Source of the DNA: Ecdyonurus torrentis
Taxonomy: Eukaryota > Arthropoda > Insecta > Ephemeroptera > Heptageniidae
Reading direction: 5' to 3'
Assembly: GCA_949318235.1 (NCBI GenBank)
Contig: OX439134.1
Coordinates: 13,994,828 to 14,058,827 of the forward strand
DNA: 64,000 nucleotides
Shown: positions 52,481 to 63,660 of the stretch, piece by piece
Layout: every line of letters starts with the position of its first letter
Numbering within the stretch: position 1 is the first letter of the stretch
Made by a program: the position numbers and the translations under genes
The notes under the pieces: model-generated
Database searches by the model: none
Told to the model about the DNA's origin: nothing
Seen by the model: only the letters and a program-made list of their open reading frames with translations

Positions 52481-53459
52481 AACAATTTTCTCGCTCGTGT
52501 TTTCCGGCGTTGCACAAGAAACATCAGAAAGCACTTCGCATTTATCACCACTACTTTGTATGTATATTATAGTCTTGTGATTTTTATAATCTACTTTAAA
52601 TATCGTGTATTCAATATCAGACTTGTGAGCTTTGTAGTTTATATGCAAATTAAGTAAAAAAAAAAGTTATTTATTTTCATACGCTTTGGTTTCTTACTTT
52701 TATGATTTTCCACGAACTTCATTTAAAATGCTTAAGTTTTTCTTAAAAAAAAACACAAATATCTAGGACTTTACCAGTGAGAGAGCGAGAGAGAGTACAA
52801 CGAAAATGATTGTCACCCCCCCCCCCCCCCCCCAAATGGTCTGTAGCTTAGGAACCACAAAAAGTTATACGTTTCGTAAGTATACTGTATATTAAAAAAT
52901 AATAATAACTTCAAGACCTAAATAGTAAGAAAAATTACATAGAATTAAAAGACGACGAGCAAGAAAGAAACAAAGGCGGAAAAAAAAATTGGCCCCTCTT
53001 TACTCTTTTAACTGCAGCTGGTTCAATTTTTTTTTTTAAGCTGATGTGACGTAACAGACGCGTCTATATGACTGTTACGAGATGAAAGATATAATAAATA
53101 TGGAACTAAATATTTCAACATTACACACATAATATAAATATGGTACTCTAAATAATGTATAAACTTATTACTATGTACGTGAAATTTAAACTACCATTGC
53201 AGGTGGTAAAAAAACAGATGGCAGTTTTTTTTTTAAATATTATTATTAAATGCTGAAGTGAGAAATTACAATTTTACAGCTCGCCTTTATTATTACTTTT
53301 TTTTTTATATATATACAGCATATCGGAAACATGAGTTAACATGACACTATTAAATATTAATCATTTTTTATTGTTATTGGCTGCGTAATTATTAGATTTT
53401 TTTCCCCATTCGTTACTTGGTTAATAGTGAACCTAAATTAGAGAGAGCGGAGAGACTGA

Positions 53460-53485
53460 AAGAGAGAGAGAGAGAGAGAGAGAGA
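53460..53485. repeat. (GA)n microsatellite
   Basis: A GA tract of about 26 bp shortly before the second CCAAT-containing repeat. Confidence 0.9.
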
Positions 53486-53561
53486 CTAAATCAAACGTGA
53501 CATCCAAAACTTCATGAATTATGAATTTTATCCATTACATAGATAAACTTCTACACTCTGT

Positions 53562-53694
53562 CCAAAACAAGGTCGTTCCCGCCAAAAGCTGTATCCGCGA
53601 TGCTAAACCAATCAGAGAGCGTGTTATAAACCTACTAGCCAATCACAGTTGACTTTACATAGTTAAATACACTGTATCCGCTCGAACTAGTATT
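53562..53694 (+). repeat. CCAAT-containing dispersed repeat, copy 2
   Basis: GTTCCCGCCAAAAGCTGTAT, CCGCGATGCTAAACC, AATCAGAGAGCGTGTTATAA, then CTAGCCAATCACAGTTGACT. Homologous to the 44.1 kb segment, with a small insertion (TTTACATAGTTAAA) before the shared end CACTG.ATCC.CTCGAA.TAGTAT. Confidence 0.65.
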
Positions 53695-53699
53695 GGGAG

Positions 53700-55740
53700 A
53701 AGTGTACTAAAAGCTGAATTCAAAATTTTAAATTGCAAATATTTAAAAACAGAATTATTGTAAAGTAAATTCCTTAGAGACAATTTACTAAAAAAAAATT
53801 TTCTTTGTATGTATTATAAATGTTTTGAGTTACAGGTTGTTGCCATCTCTTAACAAAAATGGTCCATTAATCTTTAGATGTCAAATGTGGCGCCTCCAAC
53901 GGCAATTTGACAAAGTGTAATTTAATGATGTAAACATGACTAGCATATCACATATAAATACAAAATTTTCTTTGGGTCACTAAGTTAAATTACATTTCGT
54001 TTTATATAAACTGAAATCTATTGTTGTTTTTTTAATATTTGGCTTAAAACGCTATACGAAGTGTTTATTTCGATCCACGCAAAGTTGAGCGCAATAAGTG
54101 TTACGTAAATTTAAGCGTCTTAATTTTAAGTCTGGTATGCTGCATTAATATAATTTTTCAGACAATGTCCTAATTGTGCTGTCTCTATACTCTCTCTCTC
54201 TCTCTCTGTCTATTTTTTAAGCTTCTTGCTCACGATTCTTTCGTGTACTTTACTTTTTGATATTAAATAGAAATGTGTGCCTTTACTACAAGGTAAATTA
54301 GTCCAATTTTATAACACAGTGTCTGCACATAAAATTTTAATTTTAGTGAAATTTCCGGAATAATATATTTGGAATTAAATATTTACAATTTTAAATTTAA
54401 TGAACTTTACTATTTTAATTTCAAATGTTGATATAGTTTATAATATTTTACTGGCAAATTACGATAGTCAAAAGTTAAAATTCCTCTCATAATTTACAAA
54501 AATAAAACATTTGGACAGAAAAAGCAGAGATTTTTTTCTTCCCAAAAATCAAAGGATATTATGTACATATTTTTTCAAAATTTCAATTCTAAAATGGGGA
54601 TTTTTTTTACAGGTTTCCAAATAAAAAAAGGTCTAAAATGGGGGGTAGTTTTTTTTCTGTAAAGGGAGGGAGTGAAAGGGAGGAGGGTTGAAAATGTAAG
54701 TTGTGTGGAGTTGCAAGAGACCGGGAGGAGGGGCAAAATCGATAGGCCTGGGACTGCCTGCTAAAGCTAGAGCCTGCCAGCTCCGTGCAAAAAAGGGACA
54801 GATGCAAGCTATACACAAAACATCATAACTTTGTACGTGAGATAACTTTGAAATATAAAATTAACCCCTAAACCAGTTTAAACTAATATTTTAAAACAAT
54901 AAGGGTTGAATAATGTATTTATATATAAACAAAAAATATATATAGAGATTTATTAAATATCCCTTTAAAAAAAATCTGTTAAAGTTATATGAACTTAATA
55001 AAATATAAATTTTATTTTTACTATATTACACTATAAAATAGTCATAAAAAATACAAAAGCACCAAAAAAATTATCTTTTTAACCATTTGTTTTATTTTTT
55101 AATAGATTTTTAATGTTATTTTGTTTTCTTTTAATACTTATTATAATGGTATGTCAAGTAAATTTAAATATCGGTTTCAATTTTATTAATATTTTCGTAA
55201 TATTTTGTGACGATATGAAATGAACGAAAAAAGTGTACATCAGTAGCTCTGTGCAATTTTTATTCCTAAAAGAGAGATTTTTGTTGGAATTCAAGATTTA
55301 TTTTCGTTTTAAAAAATAATAAATTATAATTAAAATTTTAACGATGTAAAAGTTTTTTTTTTATCTCATCTTCATACTATTTCAGAGATATGAAATTTAA
55401 ACTTGATAGAGCGCATTATTATTTTTAATTATAATTCTATAATAATAGGAATCTTCTATAATATTATTATTACTATTGATTTAATGATTGAGTTATCTAT
55501 AAACATACACAACAATGTGTAGTGATGTCATTTGTTGACGTGTGGGGCGTGGCAAAATTATTGACAACAATACACGAACATGTCAACAATCTAAAAACAT
55601 CAATAATTAATCATTTCCTATTGTTATCTTCAATCCTTTACTTGACGTTCGACTATTATTTTATTTATCTTTTTATACGCTAAGAATTTTTATATTTCTT
55701 AAATTTATATCTGATACTATTAATTAAATATCAAAATTCA
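53700..55740. other. Gene-free interval
   Basis: Mostly AT-rich. The exception is 54625-54810, of mixed composition (GGGAGGGAGTGAAAGGGAGG, CGATAGGCCTGGGACTGCC, GCTAGAGCCTGCCAGCTCCG) and not repeated here. Overlapping minus-strand ORFs of about 60-70 codons in it show no domain. TCTGACATTATAA-like or TATA-linked starts are absent. No gene is called. Confidence 0.4.
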
Positions 55741-55746
55741 GATGTA

Positions 55747-55864
55747 CTTCTGACCAAAAGTTTGAGAACGATTCGTATAGGCAACCCACAACCACACTAT
55801 GCTATCTTAATGGGAAAACGCTGCGGCCACCGCTGTCCCGTTTTTAAACTTTTGGCCAGAGCTG
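55747..55864. mobile_element. Tc1/mariner-type MITE, copy 2 (decayed)
   Basis: 118 bp homologous to the 20.2 kb element: GGCAACCCACAACCACACTA, then GGGAAAACGCTGCGGCC, and the right end TTTTGGCCAGAGCTG followed by TA. The left end is degraded (CTTCTGACCAAAAG). TA borders lie at 55745-55746 and 55865-55866. An older insertion than copy 1. Confidence 0.8.
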
Positions 55865-55866
55865 TA

Positions 55867-57131
55867 CATAATTTCGTCAAAATAATTTTAATTTTAATTA
55901 AGATTGCGTTTTGGTGTTAATCAATATCAACTTGAATATCTCAACAATCCTAAAATAGATATTACAGATACAGATTTCCATAAAAAAAATACGAATTTGA
56001 AATTAAATTTGCAAAACAAAATACGTAATATTATATGATTGAACTATAAATCGATTATATTTAAGCTATAAACATGCTTATAAAAGCCCGATAGTTTAAA
56101 ATATCGATACATTATTCCTATTATAAAGCATATGAATCGATTTAACATTTAGTTTATAAGCTCTAATATTTTTGCAAAATAAAAACCGGTTATGTTAAAA
56201 AAAAAAAAAAGTAAATAATAAAAACTGTCTAGCAAAGCATATGCATATATATTGCAGAAAAAAAAAGTTTAATGATAATATCAACATTTAAATTAATTAC
56301 TATGACAGTTTAAAACAAAAAAAACATTTTTGAGACAACTGGCATGTCTAGTCTATACGATCGAGGGGGTTATTTCCGGTTTTCGCGCATAACAGACGGT
56401 ATGGTTTTGTCTGGAAACATTATAGACGAGACGCCTTCAATAAAAAATATTATTATAAAATTTTAGGGCGAGGTTATATACTGTAATAAGTTTTTTTTTT
56501 TTTATGTATATAAAAATATATATATTTTTATAACCGGAAAGTCATATCTATGAATTGTAATTATTTGAATTAACGATATGATTTTAAGGCGAGACTTATT
56601 ACGTATTTTTAAAAAAACGCCTTAGTTGGAATTATAGATAGTTTTTATACATAATATCGGGTACATAACATATATAATAATCTTAGGTCTAAAATAATAT
56701 ATTCTTTAGTATTATTAGCAATAATTAATTTTTAATATATTTAAAGATAATTTTAAAAGCATGCATGCCTGTTTTAATCAATATTTACAATTTATCAATA
56801 TGTATGTTAACAGTTATTTAATTTTAACTATTTTAAATAGATAATAATAAACTATACATACCATACAGGGTAAAGAAGTAATGTTCTTGATTTGTAATTA
56901 ATAATTTAAGTAAAAATAAATTAACTACATTTCCGTTCTATGATTCAGGAGTGACTTCTATAAGCGAGCGTCGTTCAACACTAACAGCGAGCGAGTGAGT
57001 GAGAGGAGTGTGAGTGAGTGTGCGAGAGAAAGAGAGAGAGAGAATTGGCTATGTAGAGAGTGGGAGGAGAGAGCGAGAGAGAGAGACATGAAGGGAAACA
57101 CCATGATGTATAAGCATGGGTTTTATAAAGC

Positions 57132-57134
<3 letters not shown>
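55867..57134. other. Gene-free interval
   Basis: AT-rich, with a short GC-richer piece at about 56340-56410 (GATCGAGGGGGTTATTTCCGG). Then at 56955-57060 there is CTATAAGCGAGCGTCGTTC followed by GAGTG/GAGAG-rich DNA. The latter is vaguely promoter-like, but the spacing to an initiator is not convincing. No ORF beyond RE-repeat artefacts. Confidence 0.35.

Positions 57135-57199
<65 letters not shown>
57135..57199. repeat. (GA)n microsatellite
   Basis: About 65 bp of GA at the end of a broader GA-rich block (57000-57090). Confidence 0.95.
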
Positions 57200-57200
<1 letters not shown>

Positions 57201-57843
57201 CTAATATAAGTAACTACGTCATAAAGTCAATTTGTTAAAAAAAATTCAAAATTTGTCCAATGTGTATATAAATAACACACAAAAAGCCAAAAACATATCT
57301 ATTCATTCATGAAAATTTACTATCTACATTATAAAATTTGATTAATGAATTATTATGTCCAACGTTGATGATTCAGCATTAATAATAAAGAGACATAGTA
57401 AAATTTAATACTCACACTACATTTATTAATAGCATACTACGTTAAGAAAATTAGGTATCGTTTAATTGAAATTATATCATATTTCACATTATTATAAAAT
57501 ATTGCTGTTTTTGGATTTTCTTTCTTTAAAATTACATAAAAAATCTTTGTACTATTTGTTATTATTATTTTAAATACGCGCAAAACATTAACAAGAAATT
57601 TTTAAAATTGAATTAAATTTTAAAAAATGACTATTTAAAGTAATAAAATGTATTCAATTTTAATTATTTTTAACAATACATGCAAAATCACGCATTTGTT
57701 GCCTCAAAAAATTATTTTACTTGAAAATTAAGTCATTAAAAAATAAATTATGCCGTTATTCTGTCTTCAAATTTTGGTTTTGCATTTTAAATAAAAATTT
57801 ATTTAAAAAAAAAAAAGTATGTAATTCAGCGTAAAATACTTAA

Positions 57844-58178
57844 AGGAATAGACCAGAGAAAAACATAAGCATTTATATCACAAAACACTTGATGGGATTT
57901 ACAAAAATAACGTAATTTTGTCTCAAAACTCAACTGTAGCCCCGTAGCAGAGATTTGAAAATTCGATTTATGCAACCCGCACAACATTTTCATACTAATT
58001 TTTGCATGTTTCTGACGTCATAAACATGAATTTTCACGCAAATTGCATACTTTACAGTTTTTTCACGCTCTCTCGTGGGGCTACATTAACATTCTGGTAA
58101 AAATTGTCATCAGTTTTGCAGATCCCATTTTGTGTTTATTCATGAAAAAGCACATGTTGTTTTATGCGGTCTATGGCT
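57844..58178 (+). mobile_element. TTAA-flanked MITE, AGGAATAGACCA family, copy 2
   Basis: 335 bp flanked by TTAA (57840-57843 and 58179-58182). It is colinear with the 37.4 kb copy from AGGAATAGACCAGAGAAAAA to GTCTATGGCT. Shared blocks include CACAAAACACTTGATGGGA, TTTTTGCATGTTTCTGACGT and TCACGCTCTCTCGTGGGGCT. Contains TGACGTCA (58013-58020). The 69-codon ORF within it is not kept in copy 1. Confidence 0.82.
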
Positions 58179-58182
58179 TTAA

Positions 58183-58673
58183 ATTTAACACAGCAAAATG
58201 TACGAGAAATTTAAACTTTTACAAGACAAATTACTTAAAATTTCGAGGTTAAATTTAGCCTAAAAAATTACTGTTTATAATGTTGTATAGTGAAGTTGTT
58301 TTATCATATACGCTCGATTTAATATAGTCTAGTTAAAAACAGTTTTCCCTTTTTTAATAGAAATAATAAAAACTCAAAACCCCATGTGGTAAAACAAAGT
58401 ATAGAGTTTTTTTTTTCCTTTATTACTGTCTGGAATATACTTAAATTAACCAAAGATTTCAATTCTATTAGGTTCAAAATTATATTCTTTAGTCATATAA
58501 AATTTTATTGTATAAAATTAATGCTTTATAAAATGATTCTTAAAATGTGAAAACTAAAACCTAAGACAACATGTAATATTGTTTCCTTTATTTTCATTTT
58601 TTTTTCTTTACTTGTTGACAGTGAATAATGATGTATTTTGTCGTAATGAAAAAGAAAAAAGAAGAAGAAGAAG

Positions 58674-58705
<32 letters not shown>

Positions 58706-58792
58706 AAAGAGCTAAAATATCGGAATATTTTCGCTACATATTTTATTTTTTACTTATAATTTATACTGTAGACTTAAAAAAAGAAAGAGAGA

Positions 58793-58835
<43 letters not shown>

Positions 58836-59303
58836 TTTAGAATTCTTTTGTGTATTTGTTTCGTAATTTTTTGTTATACATAAAAATAGTAAAAAAAAAT
58901 CCTTTTCTTTTATAATTTATTATTAGCTTAAATTTATTGTTCTGAAACTTTTGAAATTTTATGTAAATTTTTGTGTAAAATATATACTTGCTTATGGTAG
59001 AGTATGTTTCTTTGTCTTTAAATCCTTGGTTTTTAAAATTAGTAATCTAGATTACGTTAATTTTTTTAAGAAAATATATACACGTCACAAAATTTTGTGT
59101 TCCTTTTTCTTTATATCAAAGTATAACAATTTCAATGTGGTATGTAAGAAATATAATAGTATAATGATAAAATTTTGGATTCCAAAAGCGTACAGTAAAA
59201 TAAGAATAATTCCATTTTCAATTAATTATCTAAACTAATTTATAATTTATTTATGCTTAATGCTGCTAAATCACATTACCTAAACATACATTTTTATGTT
59301 TAT
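58183..59303. other. Gene-free AT-rich interval
   Basis: Contains a poly(A) run (about 58676-58702) and a GA tract (58799-58832). The 95-codon plus-strand ORF at 58951-59238 is F/K/Y/N-rich, as expected for chance translation of AT-rich DNA, and shows no domain. Confidence 0.45.
58799..58832. repeat. (GA)n microsatellite
   Basis: A GA tract of about 34 bp. Confidence 0.92.
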
Positions 59304-59307
59304 TTAA

Positions 59308-59627
59308 AGGCGTAGAACACATAGAACAAAAGCATGTCTAATGCCGCTAATACTCTAACATACCTATATAAATATCAACGTTGATTTGGCCGGAGTCATT
59401 TATTTATAATTTATTTTCCATTCACAAAATCACAGCTGCGGGTTTGTGACGTCATAGCTCGCCTGTTTCCGCGCACGTGGACTAGTGAGCTGTGACGTCA
59501 CAAACCCGCGGCTGTGATTTTGTGAATGAAAAATAAATTAAATATCAATGACTCCGGCCATATCAACGTTGATATTTAGGTATGTTAGGGTAATAGACAT
59601 GTTTTTTGTTCTAGGTGTTCTATGCCT
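59308..59627. mobile_element. TTAA-flanked foldback MITE, 320 bp
   Basis: Flanked by TTAA (59304-59307 and 59628-59631). The ends AGGCGTAGAACAC and the inverted AGGCATAGAACACC resemble the 881-bp palindrome's AGGGATAGTACACC. The arms are inverted almost end to end: AAAATCACAGCTGCGGGTTT then GTGACGTCA on the left, TGTGACGTCACAAACCCGCG then GCTGTGATTTT on the right. Two TGACGTCA sites (59447-59454 and 59493-59500) lie close to the centre, which also has the E-box CACGTG. Non-coding. Confidence 0.88.
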
Positions 59628-59631
59628 TTAA

Positions 59632-61455
59632 TTTCTTTACATATTTGATTCAAAAACTTGTAGAAACAGCTTTACTTATTTCTAACTCACGATTTGTCTC
59701 AATTATTTTTTAATGTCTCAAGCTTTAGTGCACTTTTTTTTTTCTTCCTCCCCATAAAAAAACTTAAACAATTTGATCACTAAATTTACAACAATGAAAC
59801 TAATTCTAATGCAAGTTATGCATTGATAACAAATGTTAGTATTAAATCTAGTTATAGCAAATTTTAATGCAATATAATCTCATTGTTACAAAATCATCAA
59901 GCACTCCACTCAACGCGTTTTTACGGCCAAAATATCACGACATCTACAAAAATGAGAGAATTTCCTAACGCAAGTCGTCAATCGTACCAATTTTGATAGA
60001 ATAAACTTTTTAATATAAAATATATATAAAAAATCAATAAAAATAAAGTTATTTATTGACATCATAAATAGCTATACTAGTTCGTGTATGATTTATTTGA
60101 AACTTCAAAACTTAAAAAAAAAATTCAAAGAATTTTATACCAAAAATTGAACCCAGAACTTTTTTTCTTTCTCTCCTCTCTTTTCCCGACGTAATATATA
60201 ATAACGTAACAACAGCTTGTGCACGTATATATGGAAAAAAAAAGAAAGAAAAAAAAAAAGTAGGCAAAAATTGAAAAGGAAGAAGAAAAAGGAACAGATT
60301 TTTTTTTCTTGCAAGAGACAAGTTTATGAGCGGAACCAAATGACAATTTTCTTTCACAAAGTTTGATATAATAGTGTAAAAAGTAAAAAGCAAAAGCTAA
60401 AGCAACTTCAAATAAGAAAGAAAGAAAAAAAAATACATGTGAAAAATATAACCGTAGGAGGTCACATGTGAGTAACGCATGCTGGGTTCTCGGTAAGAGC
60501 TTTTACTGCCCTCTCTTCTTCCCTTCTTTTCCGATACACAAAACAATTTTTAAATTGCCTTTATATAAAATGGTCAAAAGTAACGGATATAGTCAAAGTT
60601 TTTTTTTTCTCGTTTGTTTGTTATTATATAAAGAGGAAAGGCAATTTTAAAAATAATTTGCATAAATTCTTATTGTTACTTGTTATATTTTCATTTCTGT
60701 TGGTTTAGGTAGATTAACGTGATTTTTAGTTTTCAAGCCAATTATGCTAATTAAATATAAGAAAAAATAAACTGAACTGTTGTACCATAACTCATATAGA
60801 ATTTATATGAGTGATAAAGTGATTTATTCATTCTTTTATTATAATATGAATCAGTCTACATTTTACTTTATATTATAATTTCAGAATTTAATAAATTTTA
60901 ACTGGTGTAACATAACGCATTTATCATTTTAAAATGATGTTTTTGCAGTAACATTACAACTTTTTAAAAAATATATTTTTTTTCTTTTCTTTCTACTATT
61001 AGTACAAAAACTGTACTATAACTGTACTGTAGTACAACTTTGTACTATAATGGATTTTTCTCTATAATTGGGAGAGAATAATAGCTGGTACCCAACCCAG
61101 GACACTTGTATGTGAGTAAAAATGAGAAATACGTACGGTACATTTTTGTGGGTAGGACCGCATTCTATATAGGCTAGAACTTTGGAGTCTAATTGAACTG
61201 AAAATCTCTGTAAAAGATTTGTAAGAAAAAAAATAATACAATGTGAGTCAAAAAGCTTTTGCATTTTACTTTTTCAATTCCTTAATTGCCTTACTGACAG
61301 TAAAAGAGAGACAGAGAGGGGAGTGGGATACTCGCGCTAACCCCTCTTTTTATCACGTACACATTTTATATAAAGTCAAAAATCGTGTATGTCCCAAAAT
61401 AACATTTTTTTTTCAATGGAAAATAAAGCATTACAATGAGGAAGACTAAAAATTT
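59632..61455. other. Gene-free interval
   Basis: AT-rich. GGTCACATGTGAGTAACGCA followed by TGCTGGG at about 60461 is a slightly richer piece. Short ORFs lack domains or splice support. No repeat copies are recognised. Confidence 0.4.
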
Positions 61456-61460
61456 TTTTT

Positions 61461-61750
61461 GGGGGGTGATTTTATTTCTTATTCTAAAAGAGGTCTTATT
61501 GAATCGCCTAATATGCAAATTTCTAATTTTCCAGTACATTAGAGTATTTTTAATTAATTTTTGAAACTCTAAAAATCATGTCATGGTCATGTGGGAAAAG
61601 GAAAAAATTACCAACCGTGACGTCATATTGGGACTTTAAAAATTAATTAAAAGTACTTATAATGAAGTCAACAATTAGAAATTTTCATATATGTATCGAT
61701 TCAGGACGATATATTCTCTTTTATAAAATATAGAATAAAGTAACCCCTAC
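61461..61750. mobile_element. Hairpin MITE, GGGGATTTTATTTC family, copy 2
   Basis: About 290 bp, colinear with the 31.75 kb copy. Left arm GGGGGGTGATTTTATTTCTT, then ATTCTAAAAGAGG; right arm CTCTTTTATAAAATATAGAA, then TAACCCC. The centre holds CATGTCATGGTCATGTG and CCGTGACGTCATA, with an exact TGACGTCA at 61618-61625. Confidence 0.75.
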
Positions 61751-62029
61751 TTTTTTTCCTCGTTGCGTAAACAAAAGCAATACAAATGCGCAATTATTTT
61801 TATTAAATATCGAATTATTTATTGCTCTGACTCATTTTTTCGCTGCTTGAAAAATATGAACATGTTTATTAACTATACTTGTTACCGGTTGGTGGTGTGT
61901 AACCAATAAAACGAGCACTAGAAAATGGTGGAGGACCTCTAATTTTCTGTCCTTTAAAATTACGGGGCCATATGAAAAATTTAAATCCATACACTTTACG
62001 TTTCAAGCTATATGATAATAATATGAATA

Positions 62030-62252
62030 TCTGAAAGAAGGTCCGCGGCAAAAGGTCCTCGGATAAAAGGACCTGCCATTGCGCACATGTATAGCGTGTC
62101 GGCGAGCTATTTGAGAATGTCTGACAGAAGGTCCGCGGACAAAAGGCCCTCGGACAAAAGGCCCTGGCTGTGCGCACAGTTAAAGCATATCGGCGAGCGG
62201 CGCACGGGTAGGGTCTTTTGTCGTAGGGCCTTTTGTCCGCGGGCCTTCTGTC
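62030..62252. repeat. GC-rich repeat built on GGACAAAAGGCCC units, with an inverted end
   Basis: Two diverged tandem units of about 80 bp start at about 62031 (TCTGAAAGAAGGTCCGCGGC) and 62119 (TCTGACAGAAGGTCCGCGGA). Each carries a doubled CGGACAAAAGGnCCT motif and then GCGCAC...CGGCGAGC. The right edge (GGGCCTTTTGTCCGCGGGCC then TTCTGTCTG) is the inverted copy of the unit start, so the element has internally repeated terminal inverted repeats. ORFs on both strands (KRPSDKRP on plus, RAFCPRAFCPR on minus) are translations of the repeat. Probably a non-autonomous transposon; class unknown. Confidence 0.7.
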
Positions 62253-63410
62253 TGTATGTCCTATTTGATACCTATTTGGTCCTATTTGATACCATTTTTT
62301 TTTTTTTTTTTTTTGCTATGGAAAGAAGCAATTGTAATTTGGTCGCACTATAATAACATGAATTTGAAAATGAATATGGGAAGATAATTACGTAACAAAT
62401 TATAACATGTAATACCAGACTGTATATACACATATGAATTATTCAAATGATGTAATTGCATATAATGGAATATTAATGAACTTAGACTTAATAATTTCAT
62501 TTATTACTATATTAATAAAAAAATCTATAAAAATATGTCTGAAAATTGATATTAATAAAAAAAAATTAAAATATTTAATAGTTTTAATAATAGGCATAAA
62601 ATTTTATTGTTTTATATATAAATCGGTTTAATTAATTTTTGATTCAATATTGTATCGTATGCCTATTTAATTAAAAATATATATTTTATGATATAAATAT
62701 TTAATTAAAGTTCATTTCATTTGCATATTAAGTTATGCCTAAAAATTATTGATAAAAAAAGTTGTTTTTTTCTCTTTATGAATGAACTTTGGATAACTTA
62801 ATAAGTTTATCAAAAATAAGGATAAACGTAAATATTTAAATTTTGTTCTGTAAACAAAAGGGGCAAAACTATATACCCCTTTTTGCAAGAAAATTATGTA
62901 TATAATTTATTTATACTAGTCAGTTTTTTTTTTTTTTGTTTTTTTTTTAAACGTTAGGATCTGTTCTGACGAAGAACAAGTATCCGCTAAAATTCGTTTT
63001 ATAACTTTATTATAATGATCATTTTATCATTGATTGTATAGTGCGTCAAACTATACTTTTTTTTCCCTACATAAATCGCTGTTACTTTGGTATTCCTTAG
63101 AATATTATGTATAGGAAGGAGCTGAATATACGTATGTGGAACTACAATCCATAAAATAGAAATGTTCAATGCAATTTAATAATTAGAAACGTGACAAAAA
63201 TAATTAAATAAAAAAAAAATTAAAAGTATATATTAAACTTTGAACTATATTCGAAAATGAAAATCTTTTCTTATACGTAAACAAATAATTTGCATGCATT
63301 AAAAAAGTAAAAATAAATAACTACACTTAAATCAAATGCAAAACATTGATCTTCATATATATATAAACTTTTCAAAAAGTTTACGTAATAAATAAAAAAA
63401 TTCATATTTA
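62253..63410. other. Gene-free AT-rich interval
   Basis: Begins with a doubled TCCTATTTGATACC, then a T19 tract (about 62296-62314) and low-complexity AT DNA. Nothing else is recognised. Confidence 0.45.
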
Positions 63411-63411
63411 C

Positions 63412-63510
63412 CAGATTTAAGATGACAAAGAAAAAGTTGTTGCTTCTTCACAATTTGTTCTTGTTCTGATTTTTCTTTTTCTTTTCTTTTTGGTGGACTT
63501 GGACAACATT
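63412..63510 (-). other. Candidate spliced exon (weak)
   Basis: On the minus strand a pyrimidine-rich acceptor (CTTTTTTTGACTGCCTGTTG then TTAG) precedes a 99-bp, 33-codon open stretch that ends at a donor-like GGTAAATAT (GT at 63411-63410). The translation is Lys/Glu/Gln-rich (PSPPKRKEKEKSEQEQ), with no homeodomain, YPWM or other recognised motif. If real, it could belong to a transcript reading through mir-10 or to a Hox5-side gene. An open frame upstream begins only with GTG, so no start is called. Splice motifs this short arise often by chance. Confidence 0.2.
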
Positions 63511-63555
63511 CTAACAACAGGCAGTCAAAAAAAGTTATAATACGTAACACAGAAG

Positions 63556-63660
63556 AGAGAGCTATATAGATGTGGCGGGGTATATAGAGAAGGGCGGGCC
63601 TGTCTTTATAGTTGAGGATATAGGGCTATAAAATACTACTCTATGTTAGTCAAGCAAACC
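63556..63660 (+). promoter_or_regulatory. Promoter-like segment (GC box and TATA boxes)
   Basis: Plus strand: the GC box GGGCGGG (63592-63598), then TATAAAA (63627-63633), then TCA at 63650-63652, 25 nt from the TATA start. Further TATATAG words lie at 63565-63569 and 63580-63586. Minus-strand TATA words (CTATATAG and TATAAAG) also occur, so direction is uncertain. Composition is clearly less AT-rich up to about 63710. No ORF follows on the plus strand before the window ends. TGACGTCA follows at 63754-63761. Confidence 0.35.

Noticed and set aside
58951..59238. 95-aa ORF
   Set aside because: Low-complexity hydrophobic/basic translation of AT-rich DNA without family features.
61869..62353. 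ORFs with FCPRAFCPR and KRPSDKRP repeats
   Set aside because: They are read-through of the GGACAAAAGGCCC repeat on both strands; repetitive DNA explains the repetitive protein.
63353..63550. 65-aa ORF as a complete small gene
   Set aside because: The apparent first codon is GTG, not ATG. At most it contains a spliced exon, listed separately at low confidence.
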